Position numbers and translations under genes: made by a program. 64,000 bases of DNA from Melanopsichium pennsylvanicum (lineage: Eukaryota; Basidiomycota; Ustilaginomycetes; Ustilaginales). Every line of letters begins with the position of its first letter. Position 1 is the stretch's first letter. A model generated the notes under the pieces. That model was not told the DNA's origin. It did no database searches and saw only the letters and a list, made by a program, of their open reading frames with translations. Below are positions 10,213-20,365 of the stretch, piece after piece. The stretch covers positions 531,001 through 595,000 of the forward strand of contig OAPG01000007.1 in assembly GCA_900208305.1 (NCBI GenBank). The letters are read 5' to 3'.

Positions 10213-11153
10213 ACGCATCACAACCTCTTTTTTATTGAGTCGGTTGTCTTTCGTTCCTTTGCGGTCGCATCTCTTTTCTTTTTTTGGCATCATCTACGCA
10301 TAGCATATACACATTCCCGCCTTTTTCTTCACCAGATCCGATGAGATCGCGGGAATTTCTTTACCGTCTACAACCAAACCTCCCCACGTTGGCTTTTCAG
10401 GTTCTTTTATTTTTTAAACTCTTGGTCTGACTGAGATTCCAACGTTGTAATGACATGCACACACACACACACACACACACCTCTATCTTCTACAAACTCA
10501 CAACCAGACCAATTGTAGCTACCAAAAGCTTTTTAAAGGCACACACCTTTTTCTTCAAAGGAGAGGTAGAGAGAGATGCTTTTATGGCAAGAAAATATCA
10601 CTTCCAACTTTCGCACAGATAGTTATGACGTTTTGTTTTTCTCTCTGATAGCGCAGAGTGGACTTGTCAGAATAAGTGTGTTTGTGTGTGTCTGTTGAAA
10701 GCAAAGCCTCGAATGGGATAGAAAAGGATGAGATCGATATTTTCAAACGGGAGCAATGACATTCGTATTTGAAATTAGCTCAACACAAACATGGTTAATT
10801 TGGGAACAATCGTCGTATGAAGAGAAGAAGAAGAAAGAAAAAAATTAATTTTTTTTTTTTTTTTTTTTTTCTTATTTACAGCTTTTAATGTAATGAATTC
10901 GATATAGGAAAAAAATTGTAATAGTGTGATTTGTGATTTTGTGAAACGGAACCCAACTAAAACTTGATTTTAATTTCAAGTTGAATCGGCTCGATCCAAA
11001 AAAGTAAGCGTTGATGCATTTATTAACTTTGACTTTGCTTGAGCCTCGACTTCTCGGCTTAAAAGCACAAGTTTTGAAATGACAAACTCAGAGAGATGCT
11101 GCAAAAAGGTCAAAAAAGATAATGAACCATCTTGAATTCGGATTGTTCTTTTT
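10213..11153. other. Intergenic region between convergent RPL27 and SEC61
   Basis: The region holds a (CA)n microsatellite at about 10457-10480, a TG-rich stretch near 10675-10692 and a T-run at about 10850-10870. No ORF or RNA gene is recognised. It should contain the 3' UTRs and polyadenylation sites of both genes. Confidence 0.5.
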
Positions 11154-12709
11154 TTAACCGAAAAGCTCTCCCATAGCCGCCATCTCTGGACCGCCTGCTT
11201 CGCGCATACCAATCTCAAAGTACGAATAAATGATGGTAACGGCGAGCAGGATACCCGTACCAGAACCAAAGGCACCAATGAGATCAGCACAAACCGAAAG
11301 CGCACCAATGGTTGCACCACCAAAAGCAGCCGCCGTAGGGATGACGCGCTTCAACTCCTTATACATGGAAGCGTCGCGATGACCTGCCATGACCATCTGG
11401 TTATCCTTGAGCTGTTTCGCCACCTCCCTAGGTCCCGATCCAGAAACCTCAATCCATGTCTTGGAGAACAGAGCGCAAGCGGTGAGCGTGAAAGCAATGT
11501 AGATGGCCGTATGGATCGGGTCGCCCACCACTTCCCTGAAATTGTGAGGAGGCGACATGTAGTACGCGATACCTCCGACGGCGTGGAGCTGTGCACTGTC
11601 CTCCATGGGTTCCCAAATGCCCAACAATTTCACAAACAGGTTGGCGGGAAATCGAGAAGCGAGCATCTGACTGATGATAAACACGTTGGAGGTGAGGGCG
11701 GATTCGAGCATGATGGGCATGTTAGAGGTGTAGAAGAGCTTGACGGGATAGGTTCCACGCTGACCACGGAATCGGTTGGACTTGACAGGGATCTCGATAC
11801 GGAAGCCCTGAAGGTAGATGACGACGAGGAAGATAAGCAGAGTGGCGAGTAGGTTCATGACGTTGGGCAGACGGTCACGGTAGAGAGCCTCCTTGAGGGC
11901 ACGAGACTTGTCGTTCCAAGTGAAGAGCAGGTGGAAAAGCGCAACCAGAGCACCTTCGAACTCGGGACCACGACCCGTGTTGACGGTGGTCGGGGAGAAG
12001 GCCTTCCAAACAATGCTCTCACAGATGTTGGTAGCAATGAAGAGCGAGATACCAGAGCCTAGACCGTAACCCTTCTGGAGCAACTCGTCGAGGAGGATCA
12101 CAATGAGACCAGCAACCACGAGCTGCAGAATGAGAAGAAGACAGACACCAGCGCCGAGATCCTTGGGTTGACCGTACAGGCCGGTGAGAACGTAGACGGT
12201 AGCCTGACCCAGAGAGATGATGAGGGCAAAGAGCTTCTGAGCACCACCAAAGAGGGCCCGGTCCTCCTTGAGGGAGAAATCGACTTCGACAAGGTTGGCA
12301 CCGGCGAGGAGCTGCATGATCATGCCCGAGGTTACGATGGGGGAGATACCGAGTTCCATAAGAGTACCTCTGTTGGATGCGAGAATGACACGCATCCAGT
12401 AGAGAGGATCTGAGCTGTCACTGGAGACGATACCGTATAGGGGGATCTGGGACGAGACCAAGAAGATGGCGAGCACGATGGCAGTCCACATGACCCTGCT
12501 CTCGAAGGGCACTTTACGTTCTGGTGCAGAGACTTCGGGCAAAACGGACATGAAGGGCCGCACGAGCGACAAGAACCGGACTGTTGAGCATGCATGGTGT
12601 CGCAGGCGAGGTAGAAAGTAGAGAAAAGGGTGAGTATGGTGTTGGATCGAGGCTGATGTAGTCTTGACTGGGAGAGTGCGATGATGAGAGTGTACTTACA
12701 GCCGCTCAT
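11154..12709 (-). CDS. SEC61: Sec61 translocon alpha subunit
   Basis: Two exons encode 478 residues (yeast 480, human 476). Exon 1 is only 10 nt (12709-12700, ATG AGC GGC T); exon 2 is 12580-11154. The 119-nt intron is phase 1, and joining gives [20 protein letters not shown], the normal family N-terminus. Hydrophobic segments match the ten-helix channel. Visible motifs include [10 protein letters not shown] before helix 1, the plug region after [36 protein letters not shown] and the cytosolic loop [14 protein letters not shown]. The protein forms the ER protein-conducting channel for co- and post-translational translocation, so it would carry the secreted effector candidates nearby. The gene is divergent from RPB10. 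Confidence 0.97.
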
Positions 12710-13805
12710 TTTTGCAGACTTGTGAACCCGGCTAGGTTGGAAAGGACGACAAAAGGGCGATGCTTTAGGTGGTGATGAAAGACGTTAAAAATGACGGGAG
12801 CAAGACGAATGAGAGAAGGTTGCTTGAGTTTTGGATGCAGATGGGCAATGAGCACTGGGCACTGAGAGAGCGGTCCAAGCACACTGCTACGAGTATTGTA
12901 CCCGCTGTGTGTAACACGTCAATCCAATCCAATCCAATGCTAACCTTGGAACGCCTCGAGCAGAGAGGGTTAGCACAAGACAGGTTCTACAGTGTGCACA
13001 CACGGTGACCTGGCCTTGCTTGGATATGGCAGCATAACTTAACACACACCCAAGCACCACCCCGAGATAGAGTGCCCACTCCTTCTCAATCCAACCAACC
13101 CAATTTTTATCACATTCTGGCTGGATGCTTTCAGCGACGTGGAACTCAATTATTCCAACTCCCACCACTAAATACACAACTATACCTTATATTCGCTTGG
13201 TATTCAACTTGCTCTTTGAAATTTTTATTAATAAGAAGAAAACACGGCCTAAGTTGACTACAGTTATCTTATCCGCTTTGTATTCAGTACTTGAAAAATT
13301 TACCTCACCTCAATATGGCTTACAATCGTGCGAGAGCAGATCGTGATCGTGATTTTTTTTGGAATTGAATGTTAGAGTGAGATCTTTTGTTGTTCGGGTT
13401 GCGGGCTCAGCGAGTTTTCTGAACTTTTTGTTTCCCCAAGCTTTTTGGTGCGACCCTTCTCACACCCTCTGTTGGTCTGGCCACATCCTGTCATCCTCCT
13501 CATCGACGCCCGTATCCCTGCCTCGCCACATTATACCCTCACTCGATACTGCCCTCACATAGTGTATCGTCTGCTCTAGACGATCGCACGCGCTTCCATA
13601 TACGTTCTCTTCCTGCTCTCAAAGCAGCCTCGGGGGAAACTCGACAAATCGAGATCGTTAAGAATTGCTCAGCCTCGAATCATCGCATACTTCTAATCGG
13701 AATATCCTCGCAAAATCCCGCATACCATTGCCCACGACTGCTTTCTCACAGAACTTCCCGAAATCAAACGCTGTACCCACCCTCGCATAGTTTCACTCAG
13801 CTAAA
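12710..13805. promoter_or_regulatory. Divergent promoter region between SEC61 and RPB10
   Basis: This 1.1 kb region has no supported ORF. A run of overlapping CCAAT cores at 12924-12938 (AATCC repeated) lies ~220 bp upstream of the SEC61 ATG. Further CCAAC/CCAAT-like words occur near 13089-13103. No TATA box is obvious near either start. Confidence 0.4.
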
Positions 13806-14128
13806 ATGATCATCCCCGTCCGTTGCTTCTCATGCGGCAAGGTCATTGGTGACAAGTGGAACGCCTATCTCGCCCTGCTTCTCGACGGTCGCACAGAAGG
13901 TGAAGCATTGACAGAGCTCGACCTCAAGCGTTACTGCTGTCGTAGAATGGTCCTCACCCACGTTGACCTCATCGAAAAGCTGTTGCACTACAACAGTAAG
14001 TTCTCTCCCCCCCCTCTTCTTCCTCACTCTCTGCTGTTATCACCGCTTCTACTGACACCCATCAACATTTATGTGTTTGTTGTACCTTTGATCGCATTGC
14101 AGTCCACGAGCGCAGAGTCCAGGCCTGA
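13806..14128 (+). CDS. RPB10: RNA polymerase I/II/III common subunit RPB10 (ABC10-beta)
   Basis: Two exons give 71 residues, close to the usual 67-70. Exon 1 is 13806-13995 ([18 protein letters not shown] through LIEKLLHYN). Exon 2 is 14103-14128 (IHERRVQA, stop TGA). The 107-nt intron is phase 1. The zinc site is complete: CxxC at residues 7-10 and the paired cysteines in KRYCCRRM. The conserved HVDLIEKLL helix is present. The subunit is shared by all three nuclear RNA polymerases and helps assemble the Rpb3/Rpb11 platform. The last exon is only 26 nt, a structure that ORF-only annotation would miss. Confidence 0.96.
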
Positions 14129-14748
14129 TGCCAAACATCATCTCTGTCGCGCTCCAACACGTCGTCTTTCCTCCACACAACCTTGTATTCTAGCACTACC
14201 GTCTTTCCAACTCGAGCAAACCCATCTTTTTCTTCTCATTTTTTGGATCACAACCCTCTCTCGGGTCTACTCGAATACCAACGCAGGTCTCGCCTCGCAT
14301 GCTGAGCGTTCAGCTACCTCTGCTTTTTTGCACACATTGTGATCAGTCACGTACCAACGTCGACGCAGTCAAACAAGCCAACACCTGACCGGCCACTTGA
14401 CACCAAACACGCGGAGCTCAAGGTCATTTTGATGTCAAGCTTGGACTTGCACCTAACTACAACAATCAACTTGGACAACTTGATTCGCAGCTCGTCTTCA
14501 CCGCGATTCAACCCTCATTGCCCAAGATGAGTCCCCAAACATAAAAAATGTGTGATTCACACTTCGAGACACGGTATAATTCAAGTGGTTATGATGGACG
14601 GAATTTGATTAGAAACCGCAGAACACGATACTTTCTATATGTGCGCTACGAGAGTCTACTGCAAAGTCTGTCTGCATCATCAACACATCAACAACCGCTG
14701 ATTGTGACCGTATTTGATTGAGATGCTAAACGCAAACCTCAAAAAATC
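14129..14748. other. 3' flank of RPB10 and outer left arm of the effector inverted repeat
   Basis: No gene is supported. From 14549 onward the sequence matches, in inverted orientation, the 3' flank of the plus-strand effector gene (17491-17689). A 23-nt block at 14549-14571 is identical to the reverse complement of 17667-17689, and more diverged matching continues to the stop codon. Confidence 0.7.
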
Positions 14749-14749
14749 T

Positions 14750-15616
14750 TTATTTTTGGACCTCTGGACGTTCGGTCTTGATCCAAGGCTTTGCACTGAC
14801 GAGTTTTAAAGTACTTCTGTCGTAGATCGAATCAGGGCCAAGCGTCTGCAAGCCCCGTTGGCTCTTGAAGGAGTGCATTTTATGAGTGAAAGTCCGGGAT
14901 AACATAGCGGTTTCGACCTTTCCGACATATTGAAAGACGGAGCCGGGCTGGCCCGCAATATTAAAGCGCTTCCAAACGTGTAGTTGATGACCGGCATTCT
15001 TCTTTGTCTCCATATCTCCATGTTCTTTCGCAATTTGCCTCATAAGAGAAGATGAGCCCTGACCATGGGTAAAATAAATGCCCCTTTCGTCACCATACTT
15101 GTACATCACATTTTTATAACCGTATGCGACATCGGCAAGCGGCGCGGTCAAAGTTCCGGAATGAAGAGGTTGAAACTCAGATGCTTCGAATGTCTTACTG
15201 GATCCCATCGCAATTGGTTGAAGTATTTCTTCACGCTCCCGTATGGTCAAGGGTTGAGGGTGTTTTGGTAGGCCCGTAGCGGTGTCAAAATGGAGGATCG
15301 GGTCACCCTCTGGGAACGGCCGCCAATGGCTTTCAGCAGCCTGTATGACTTGACCTGCGTGGCTTGACGAAGGAGTATGACTATGTGGCACAAAAGCGAA
15401 AGAACTGGGCCCTGGATGCTGACCAGAGAAGTGAGCTGAAGTATCGTCGTTGGGATGCAGTGATTGACCAGGGTTAAATTCGTGCCAAGACGATAACTCT
15501 CTAGCTGCTTCAGGTAGGTCCCCGAGCTGCTTCCAGATGTGATCGTCCATTGCATGGCAGACTCTCGAGACTGCCAGCACCGCCAGAATGAGAAAGATAC
15601 GATAGGTACCGGCCAT
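14750..15616 (-). CDS. Secreted effector candidate A
   Basis: A single-exon gene of 288 residues. The N-terminus is a signal peptide (basic-polar start, core IFLILAVLAV, likely cleavage after CHA at residue 22). The mature protein has no cysteine and no membrane segment. Residues 1-136 differ from the paralogue at 16615-17490 at only three positions (2, 29 and 129). From residue 137 the two diverge, with recognisable shared motifs later (HVWKR, PGSV-QYVG and DSIY). A TATAAAA is at 15694-15700, 78 bp upstream of the ATG. No known domain is recognised. The layout fits a lineage-specific smut effector acting in the plant apoplast or host cell, which is inference. There is no evidence that it is a toxin. 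Confidence 0.88.
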   Translation of the reverse strand: MAGTYRIFLILAVLAVSRVCHAMDDHIWKQLGDLPEAARELSSWHEFNPGQSLHPNDDTSAHFSGQHPGPSSFAFVPHSHTPSSSHAGQVIQAAESHWRPFPEGDPILHFDTATGLPKHPQPLTIREREEILQPIAMGSSKTFEASEFQPLHSGTLTAPLADVAYGYKNVMYKYGDERGIYFTHGQGSSSLMRQIAKEHGDMETKKNAGHQLHVWKRFNIAGQPGSVFQYVGKVETAMLSRTFTHKMHSFKSQRGLQTLGPDSIYDRSTLKLVSAKPWIKTERPEVQK

Positions 15617-16614
15617 TGCTGTACGAGGTTCTGGGAAAGGGAGGTAGGAAGTGGCTACTCTGTGACACAGACGACGAGCTAGCTTGGTGGCGCTTTTATA
15701 CTGATTGTGGACGGAAGGTTTACGAATTTTCCCTCCTTACAGGCTTTGCCAGCCCTCTGATCGAGGCTCTCGCAGCACTCTCCGTGGTGTCCTTCCTGAG
15801 TCAGTCGCCCAAACCTAGGGGCAGGAATCACACCAACCCACCCAGCTTTGCGACAACCGCAATGAATTGAGCGGCTCAAAAAGAATATTGTGCAGGTGGA
15901 ACTGTCATGATCACTTCTTCCCACGATGGGCGCTACATCAGGCGATCTCCACTGGTTACCTTGCTTGCTCTCTACCGCGCATCCCCATGCACTCAACTAG
16001 TCAGCCCACCACCTCCGTTTGTTGATTGCGTCTCTCAACGGACCCACACCAAATGCATTGGAACAAAACTTATACAGTATTAAGTGATCTCAGGAGGAAG
16101 CGTCTTTAACTTGTCACGAGGCATGATGATGAAAATCAAATGCAACAGGAAAGAACTTCTTGCAACGACTAGCATAGTCTGGTGCATTCACGTACAGTAC
16201 ATGATTTGGTTTAATCACGAGCCTAAGCTGGTGAATATGCAACGCATGGTTATGAACCGCGAAATTGCTCTGGTGTGATCGCGAATCCAATTGACAAAGA
16301 GACTATGAGCAAGGCTTGAAAGACCACTGTTTGTGGGCAAGCAATTCTGCCAAGTTCCTACCTTCACATGTCGCACAGCCACCTTTGCCCTCTCTCGTAA
16401 ATTACGGCCCATCCTTCACCGCAGCAAATGCAATCACACGATTCGCGAGCAAGTGAACAAAAAAAGCTCAGATCAAAGCAGGAATCGCCTCCGCCCATCT
16501 CTTTGGACTAGCATATACCTCTCGTCTACATTCAAAAACGCCGTCGATAGTCCATACAGAGCGTCACCGAACGATCTAGGTTTTTCTTTCCCTTCCCCGG
16601 AATCTCGTACAGCA
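15617..16614. promoter_or_regulatory. Shared divergent upstream region of the effector pair
   Basis: About 1 kb separates the two divergent effector starts. Only the last ~30 bases before each ATG are similar between the genes (both end CTCGTACAGCA before ATG). A TATAAAA at 15694-15700 serves the minus-strand gene; no equally clear TATA box is seen for the plus-strand gene. Short open frames here have no support. Confidence 0.5.
15694..15700 (-). promoter_or_regulatory. TATA box of effector candidate A
   Basis: TATAAAA on the minus strand, 78 bp upstream of the ATG at 15616, is the right spacing for a fungal TATA-driven, inducible gene. Confidence 0.55.
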
Positions 16615-17490
16615 ATGACCGGTACCTATCGTATCTTTCTCATTCTGGCGGTGCTGGCAGTCTCGAGAGTCTGCCATGCGATGGACGATCACATCTGGGA
16701 GCAGCTCGGGGACCTACCTGAAGCAGCTAGAGAGTTATCGTCTTGGCACGAATTTAACCCTGGTCAATCACTGCATCCCAACGACGATACTTCAGCTCAC
16801 TTCTCTGGTCAGCATCCAGGGCCCAGTTCTTTCGCTTTTGTGCCACATAGTCATACTCCTTCGTCAAGCCACGCAGGTCAAGTCATACAGGCTGCTGAAA
16901 GCCATTGGCGGCCGTTCCCAGAGGGTGACCCGATCCTCCATTTTGACACCGCTACGGGCCTACCAAAACACCCTCAACCCTTGACCATACGGGAGCGTAA
17001 AGAAATACTTCAACCAATCGCAGATAGATACGATAAAGTTACACCATTTTCTCAAGCTGCAAAGTCAACTATACATCCATTTAAGAATGACGATATGACC
17101 GAAGATTTTATGCATGAAGCAATCGGTGCGGGAACTTCGGGACTGTTCAGGATTTCAGATGGAACTTATATTGTTCCTAAATTTGGTGAATCAGAATACG
17201 CTCTGAGCGAAGGAGGTTTCCCTTTAACGCAGGAGAAAGATCATCGCTTTCACGTTTGGAAGCGTTATGCAGTCCGAGACAAGCCAGGCTCCGTCTTACA
17301 GTATGTTGGAATGCTCGAAACTGGTATGAAAATAAAATCTAGCACTAAAACCCTGATCAATTACAGAATGCAACGCGGCTGGAGGAAGATGGGTCACGAT
17401 TCGATCTACAACATTCATGACATCCTTGAGGGCAAGAAAAGTAAAAAGCGTGCTAAGTTGGCAGAGCAGATGGGTGGATCTCGAAATTAA
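16615..17490 (+). CDS. Secreted effector candidate B
   Basis: A single-exon gene of 291 residues. The ATG at 16615 is chosen because the signal peptide begins there and aligns with candidate A; the open frame continues 94 codons upstream but lacks that similarity. The signal peptide (core IFLILAVLAV, cleavage after CHA) is followed by a cysteine-free mature protein. Residues 1-136 are nearly identical to candidate A. The C-terminal half is different (for example TSGLFRISDGTYIVPKFG) and ends in a basic tail (GKKSKKRAKLAEQ) that A lacks. Shared C-terminal anchors are HVWKR, KPGSVLQYVG and GHDSIYN. The divergence could mean different host targets. Effector status is inferred from secretion signal, duplication and lack of a known fold. 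Confidence 0.88.
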   Translation: MTGTYRIFLILAVLAVSRVCHAMDDHIWEQLGDLPEAARELSSWHEFNPGQSLHPNDDTSAHFSGQHPGPSSFAFVPHSHTPSSSHAGQVIQAAESHWRPFPEGDPILHFDTATGLPKHPQPLTIRERKEILQPIADRYDKVTPFSQAAKSTIHPFKNDDMTEDFMHEAIGAGTSGLFRISDGTYIVPKFGESEYALSEGGFPLTQEKDHRFHVWKRYAVRDKPGSVLQYVGMLETGMKIKSSTKTLINYRMQRGWRKMGHDSIYNIHDILEGKKSKKRAKLAEQMGGSRN

Positions 17491-17926
17491 GATCTGCATC
17501 TTGATCCAGAGACGGTCAAAGTCAGCGCTTGTTGGTGTGTGGATGATGCAGGCAAGTTTCACAATACATCCTCATGTTTTGTCTGTTACACGCACGTACA
17601 GAAAGCATCGGTCTTCCCGGTCTAATATGAAAAGAAAAATTCCGTCCATCTTAACCACTTCTTCCATGTCTCGAAGTGTGAATCACACACCGCTGATGTT
17701 CGAACTATGCTGGGCAATCAGGATCAAATTGCGGTGAAGAAGAGCAACGTATTAAGTTGCCAAGTGGAACGTTAGAAATACATGCGAGTCTAGCTTGGCA
17801 ATAACGTAATTACTGTAGCACCGACACGCCTGCCAAACACAGTGAATCTGTGTATCGGTGATACAAAAACAAATGACGTACAGTGCAGAGACTAGAGCAT
17901 CCTGCGCCCAAGATGTGTGACATGCA
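17491..17926. other. 3' flank of effector B and right arm end; convergent with BRE1
   Basis: Bases 17491-17689 are the inverted counterpart of 14549-14749. The remainder to 17926 contains no supported ORF and should hold the BRE1 3' UTR. Confidence 0.5.
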
Positions 17927-20365
17927 TCACTGGAGATATAGAGGCTGAACATCACTGACCGCAAAAGCCAGTGCACAATGAGGACACTTTCTCTGACGAG
18001 TTTGCACCCTCGAATCGATGCAAACCGAGCAAAAAGTATGATAGCATTTTGTCAAGATTCGGTTCCTATACCTCTCCTTGCACGAAGAACACTGCAGCAG
18101 CGCATTTAGGAAATCCTTTTCACTTGCACCATCACCCGAATCCGATTCACGCTTGCCCTTATTCTTGACCGCAGAGGCAGCCGCTTTGGCAAGCTGCCGT
18201 TTGGCACTCTCGAGATCCTTTTCGAGTCGAACAATGCGTTCTTCCGCTCGCTTCCTCTGATCCTTTTCCTGATTGGCCGTGTCAATGAGTTCCTTGGCGG
18301 ATTCGCTCGCTGCAGCTTTGGTCTTGATCGACTCGGCCAACCTCTGTTCTGCCAGCTCGAGATCGCGCTCAAGCTTCTCGATATGATGGCTGTGCGCTTC
18401 AACCGTCTTTCTGAACGTGGTCACTTGCTTCTCGTGCAATCCCAGCTGCGCAGTGTAGTTGCGTTCCACCTCACCAAACATCTCGATCGTCTTTTGTTGC
18501 CTCTCGTGCACTTGTTTGGCCGCACGCAACTCTTGTTCCAGAGTGTCCTTGACCCGCATCGTCGAAAAGTATTTGTTGTCCGCTTTCGACTTTTCCGTCA
18601 CCAGTCGCAACGACTTTTCCTCCATCCGACTCACATCGGTAACCTTGACAGATGCTTGTCGTTCGAGGTCCGCATACGCCGCACTGATCTTTTCGAGCTC
18701 GTCATCCACCGCTTTGCTCGATGCTTCTGCGGCTTGTAGAGACAACCGCAGTCGCTCATTCTCGGCTTTGAGATCGCTTTCGGTAGCCGCAACCTCTGGG
18801 CCATCGTCGCTCTTGATGTTGGCCTCGGCGCCGTTGGGGGCTGAGGTTGCAGCAGGCTGTTCAGCGAGGCGCTTTTCGAGCTCAGCTACGCGTGCGTGGG
18901 CGGCCTGAGCTTCGCGACTGAGCTGTTCAAACTGATCCTCCTCCGTCTCCGCCGTAACCAGACTGGCAACACCGACGGATTGACCTTGGAAAGCGGCTAC
19001 AGTCATGCGCAAGCGTCGCACCTGACTGTTGAGCAATGTCAAACGTTCCTCCTTGCTGTTGAGCAACGCTTTCATCTCTTCGATCTGGGTAAACTTGACC
19101 TGCTCGCGCGAACGTCGCTCGACCAACTCTGCGTTGAGCTCATCCCTCTGACTGCGCAATCGAGTGACATCGTTCTCTTTCGCCTTGACCAGCTTCTCGA
19201 GCTCCTCAGTCTTGGCGTTCGCTTCTGCTTCGACAGTCCGCTGAAACGTACCGCGGTCTTGCCGCAATGCATTGGCCTCGGTTTCGAGGCTGTGTATGGC
19301 CTCCCTGGCGTGTCGCACATCCTCCTGTGTGTGCCGCAATGCGGTCTGAAGCTCGCGATACAGCGCAGAGTTGAGCAAGACCTCTTCCGGTAGCGTCATC
19401 AACTTGTTCTGCGTGTCGTGCAGCTTGTACTTGAGCGCCTTGAGCTCTTCATTCAAAGTCTGAATCTCGGCATACCGCGAATCGCTCTCCCGACGTGTCA
19501 ACTCGACGTCCTGACGTGCACTTTCGAGCTCGTCCATCGCCTTTCGCAGAGCTTCTGATGGTTCTCGAGCAGCAGTAGCAGCAGCAGGAGCTTCTGTGTT
19601 GGATGGTGATCCAGGCTCTTGCTTGACCTCAGTTTGCTTCGTCTTGACAGCAGTGGGAGCAGGTTCGGCTGCGGTCACAGTGACGCCTTCTGGAATGGTG
19701 GCCTTGCCCTCTGTAGCGCGGAGAAGGTTGCTCTGATAGCGCACGTACTCGTGTTCCACTCTTGCAAGCTTTTCTGTGGTTTGCGCAAGCGCATCTTCAG
19801 CACGTTGCAATTTGGACTGGGTAAGAAACAGGTCTTGCTTGTGGCGGGATGCTTCATCTGCAAGGTCGTGAAACTTTTGTTGGAGTTCGACGACGTTGAC
19901 GTCGCTCTGCTTGGAGATGGATTGCAGCACCGATGTGGACTGTTCTTGCAGCTGCTTCTCCATCGCCGTCACGTCGGATCTGGTATCGGCTGAGAGCGAA
20001 GCAAAGGTATCTTGGTCCTGAATTGCGCGGCGCGCTGCAAGGTCTGCGAGGAGCAGATTCCAAAAACGTTGAAGGACAGCTGCACGCTGTTCCGAGACGG
20101 CAAGGTCATCTTGCAAGGTAGTTGATCTACGTTGAATTCGTTGCAAATCTCTTCTTGCTTCTAGAAGCTTACGATAGATGGCTTCTTTGCGGAAAGCTTC
20201 GAGGCCGGCATAGGCTGGATGCAAGGCTTCCTCGTCCTCCTCGTCATTGGCAGTAGAGGGCTTAGGTGTGCTTTCGTCCGAGTGCAAACGCTTACGAGGG
20301 CCATCATCGGCGGCAGCAACCAAAGATCGTTTGCGATCCTCGGTGCCTGACATCGACTGCAACAT
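17927..20365 (-). CDS. BRE1: E3 ubiquitin ligase Bre1 (histone H2B)
   Basis: A single-exon gene of 812 residues starting at the first ATG, 20365 (purine at -3); a second ATG at 20353 (MSGTEDRKR) is an equally plausible start. Residues 1-45 carry a basic nuclear-type segment. Most of the protein, about 60-740, is long coiled coil, as in Bre1/RNF20. The last ~45 residues form a complete C3HC4 RING (CSSC, CYHTFC, SVC, CPHC) ending QPLYLQ. Bre1 works with Rad6 to monoubiquitinate histone H2B, which promotes H3K4 and H3K79 methylation during transcription. The gene is divergent from the mitochondrial protein gene at 21318. Confidence 0.95.
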   Translation of the reverse strand: MLQSMSGTEDRKRSLVAAADDGPRKRLHSDESTPKPSTANDEEDEEALHPAYAGLEAFRKEAIYRKLLEARRDLQRIQRRSTTLQDDLAVSEQRAAVLQRFWNLLLADLAARRAIQDQDTFASLSADTRSDVTAMEKQLQEQSTSVLQSISKQSDVNVVELQQKFHDLADEASRHKQDLFLTQSKLQRAEDALAQTTEKLARVEHEYVRYQSNLLRATEGKATIPEGVTVTAAEPAPTAVKTKQTEVKQEPGSPSNTEAPAAATAAREPSEALRKAMDELESARQDVELTRRESDSRYAEIQTLNEELKALKYKLHDTQNKLMTLPEEVLLNSALYRELQTALRHTQEDVRHAREAIHSLETEANALRQDRGTFQRTVEAEANAKTEELEKLVKAKENDVTRLRSQRDELNAELVERRSREQVKFTQIEEMKALLNSKEERLTLLNSQVRRLRMTVAAFQGQSVGVASLVTAETEEDQFEQLSREAQAAHARVAELEKRLAEQPAATSAPNGAEANIKSDDGPEVAATESDLKAENERLRLSLQAAEASSKAVDDELEKISAAYADLERQASVKVTDVSRMEEKSLRLVTEKSKADNKYFSTMRVKDTLEQELRAAKQVHERQQKTIEMFGEVERNYTAQLGLHEKQVTTFRKTVEAHSHHIEKLERDLELAEQRLAESIKTKAAASESAKELIDTANQEKDQRKRAEERIVRLEKDLESAKRQLAKAAASAVKNKGKRESDSGDGASEKDFLNALLQCSSCKERYRNRILTKCYHTFCSVCIDSRVQTRQRKCPHCALAFAVSDVQPLYLQ

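Larger units (their letters stand above)
14549..17689. repeat. Large inverted duplication carrying two effector genes
   Basis: The left arm (14549 to about 15645) and right arm (about 16585 to 17689) are inverted copies of one gene with its 3' flank, separated by about 0.95 kb of unrelated sequence. Identity varies sharply along the arms. It is about 98.5 percent over the first 408 coding nt, low but alignable over the rest of the coding region, moderate in the 3' flank, and 100 percent in a terminal 23-nt block. Upstream similarity ends about 30 nt before the ATGs. The pattern indicates an old tail-outward duplication with recent gene conversion of the 5' coding half. Confidence 0.9.

Noticed and set aside
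16333..16614. 94-codon N-terminal extension of effector B
   Set aside because: The extension starts upstream of the signal peptide and has no counterpart in candidate A; the ATG at 16615 aligns the two proteins.
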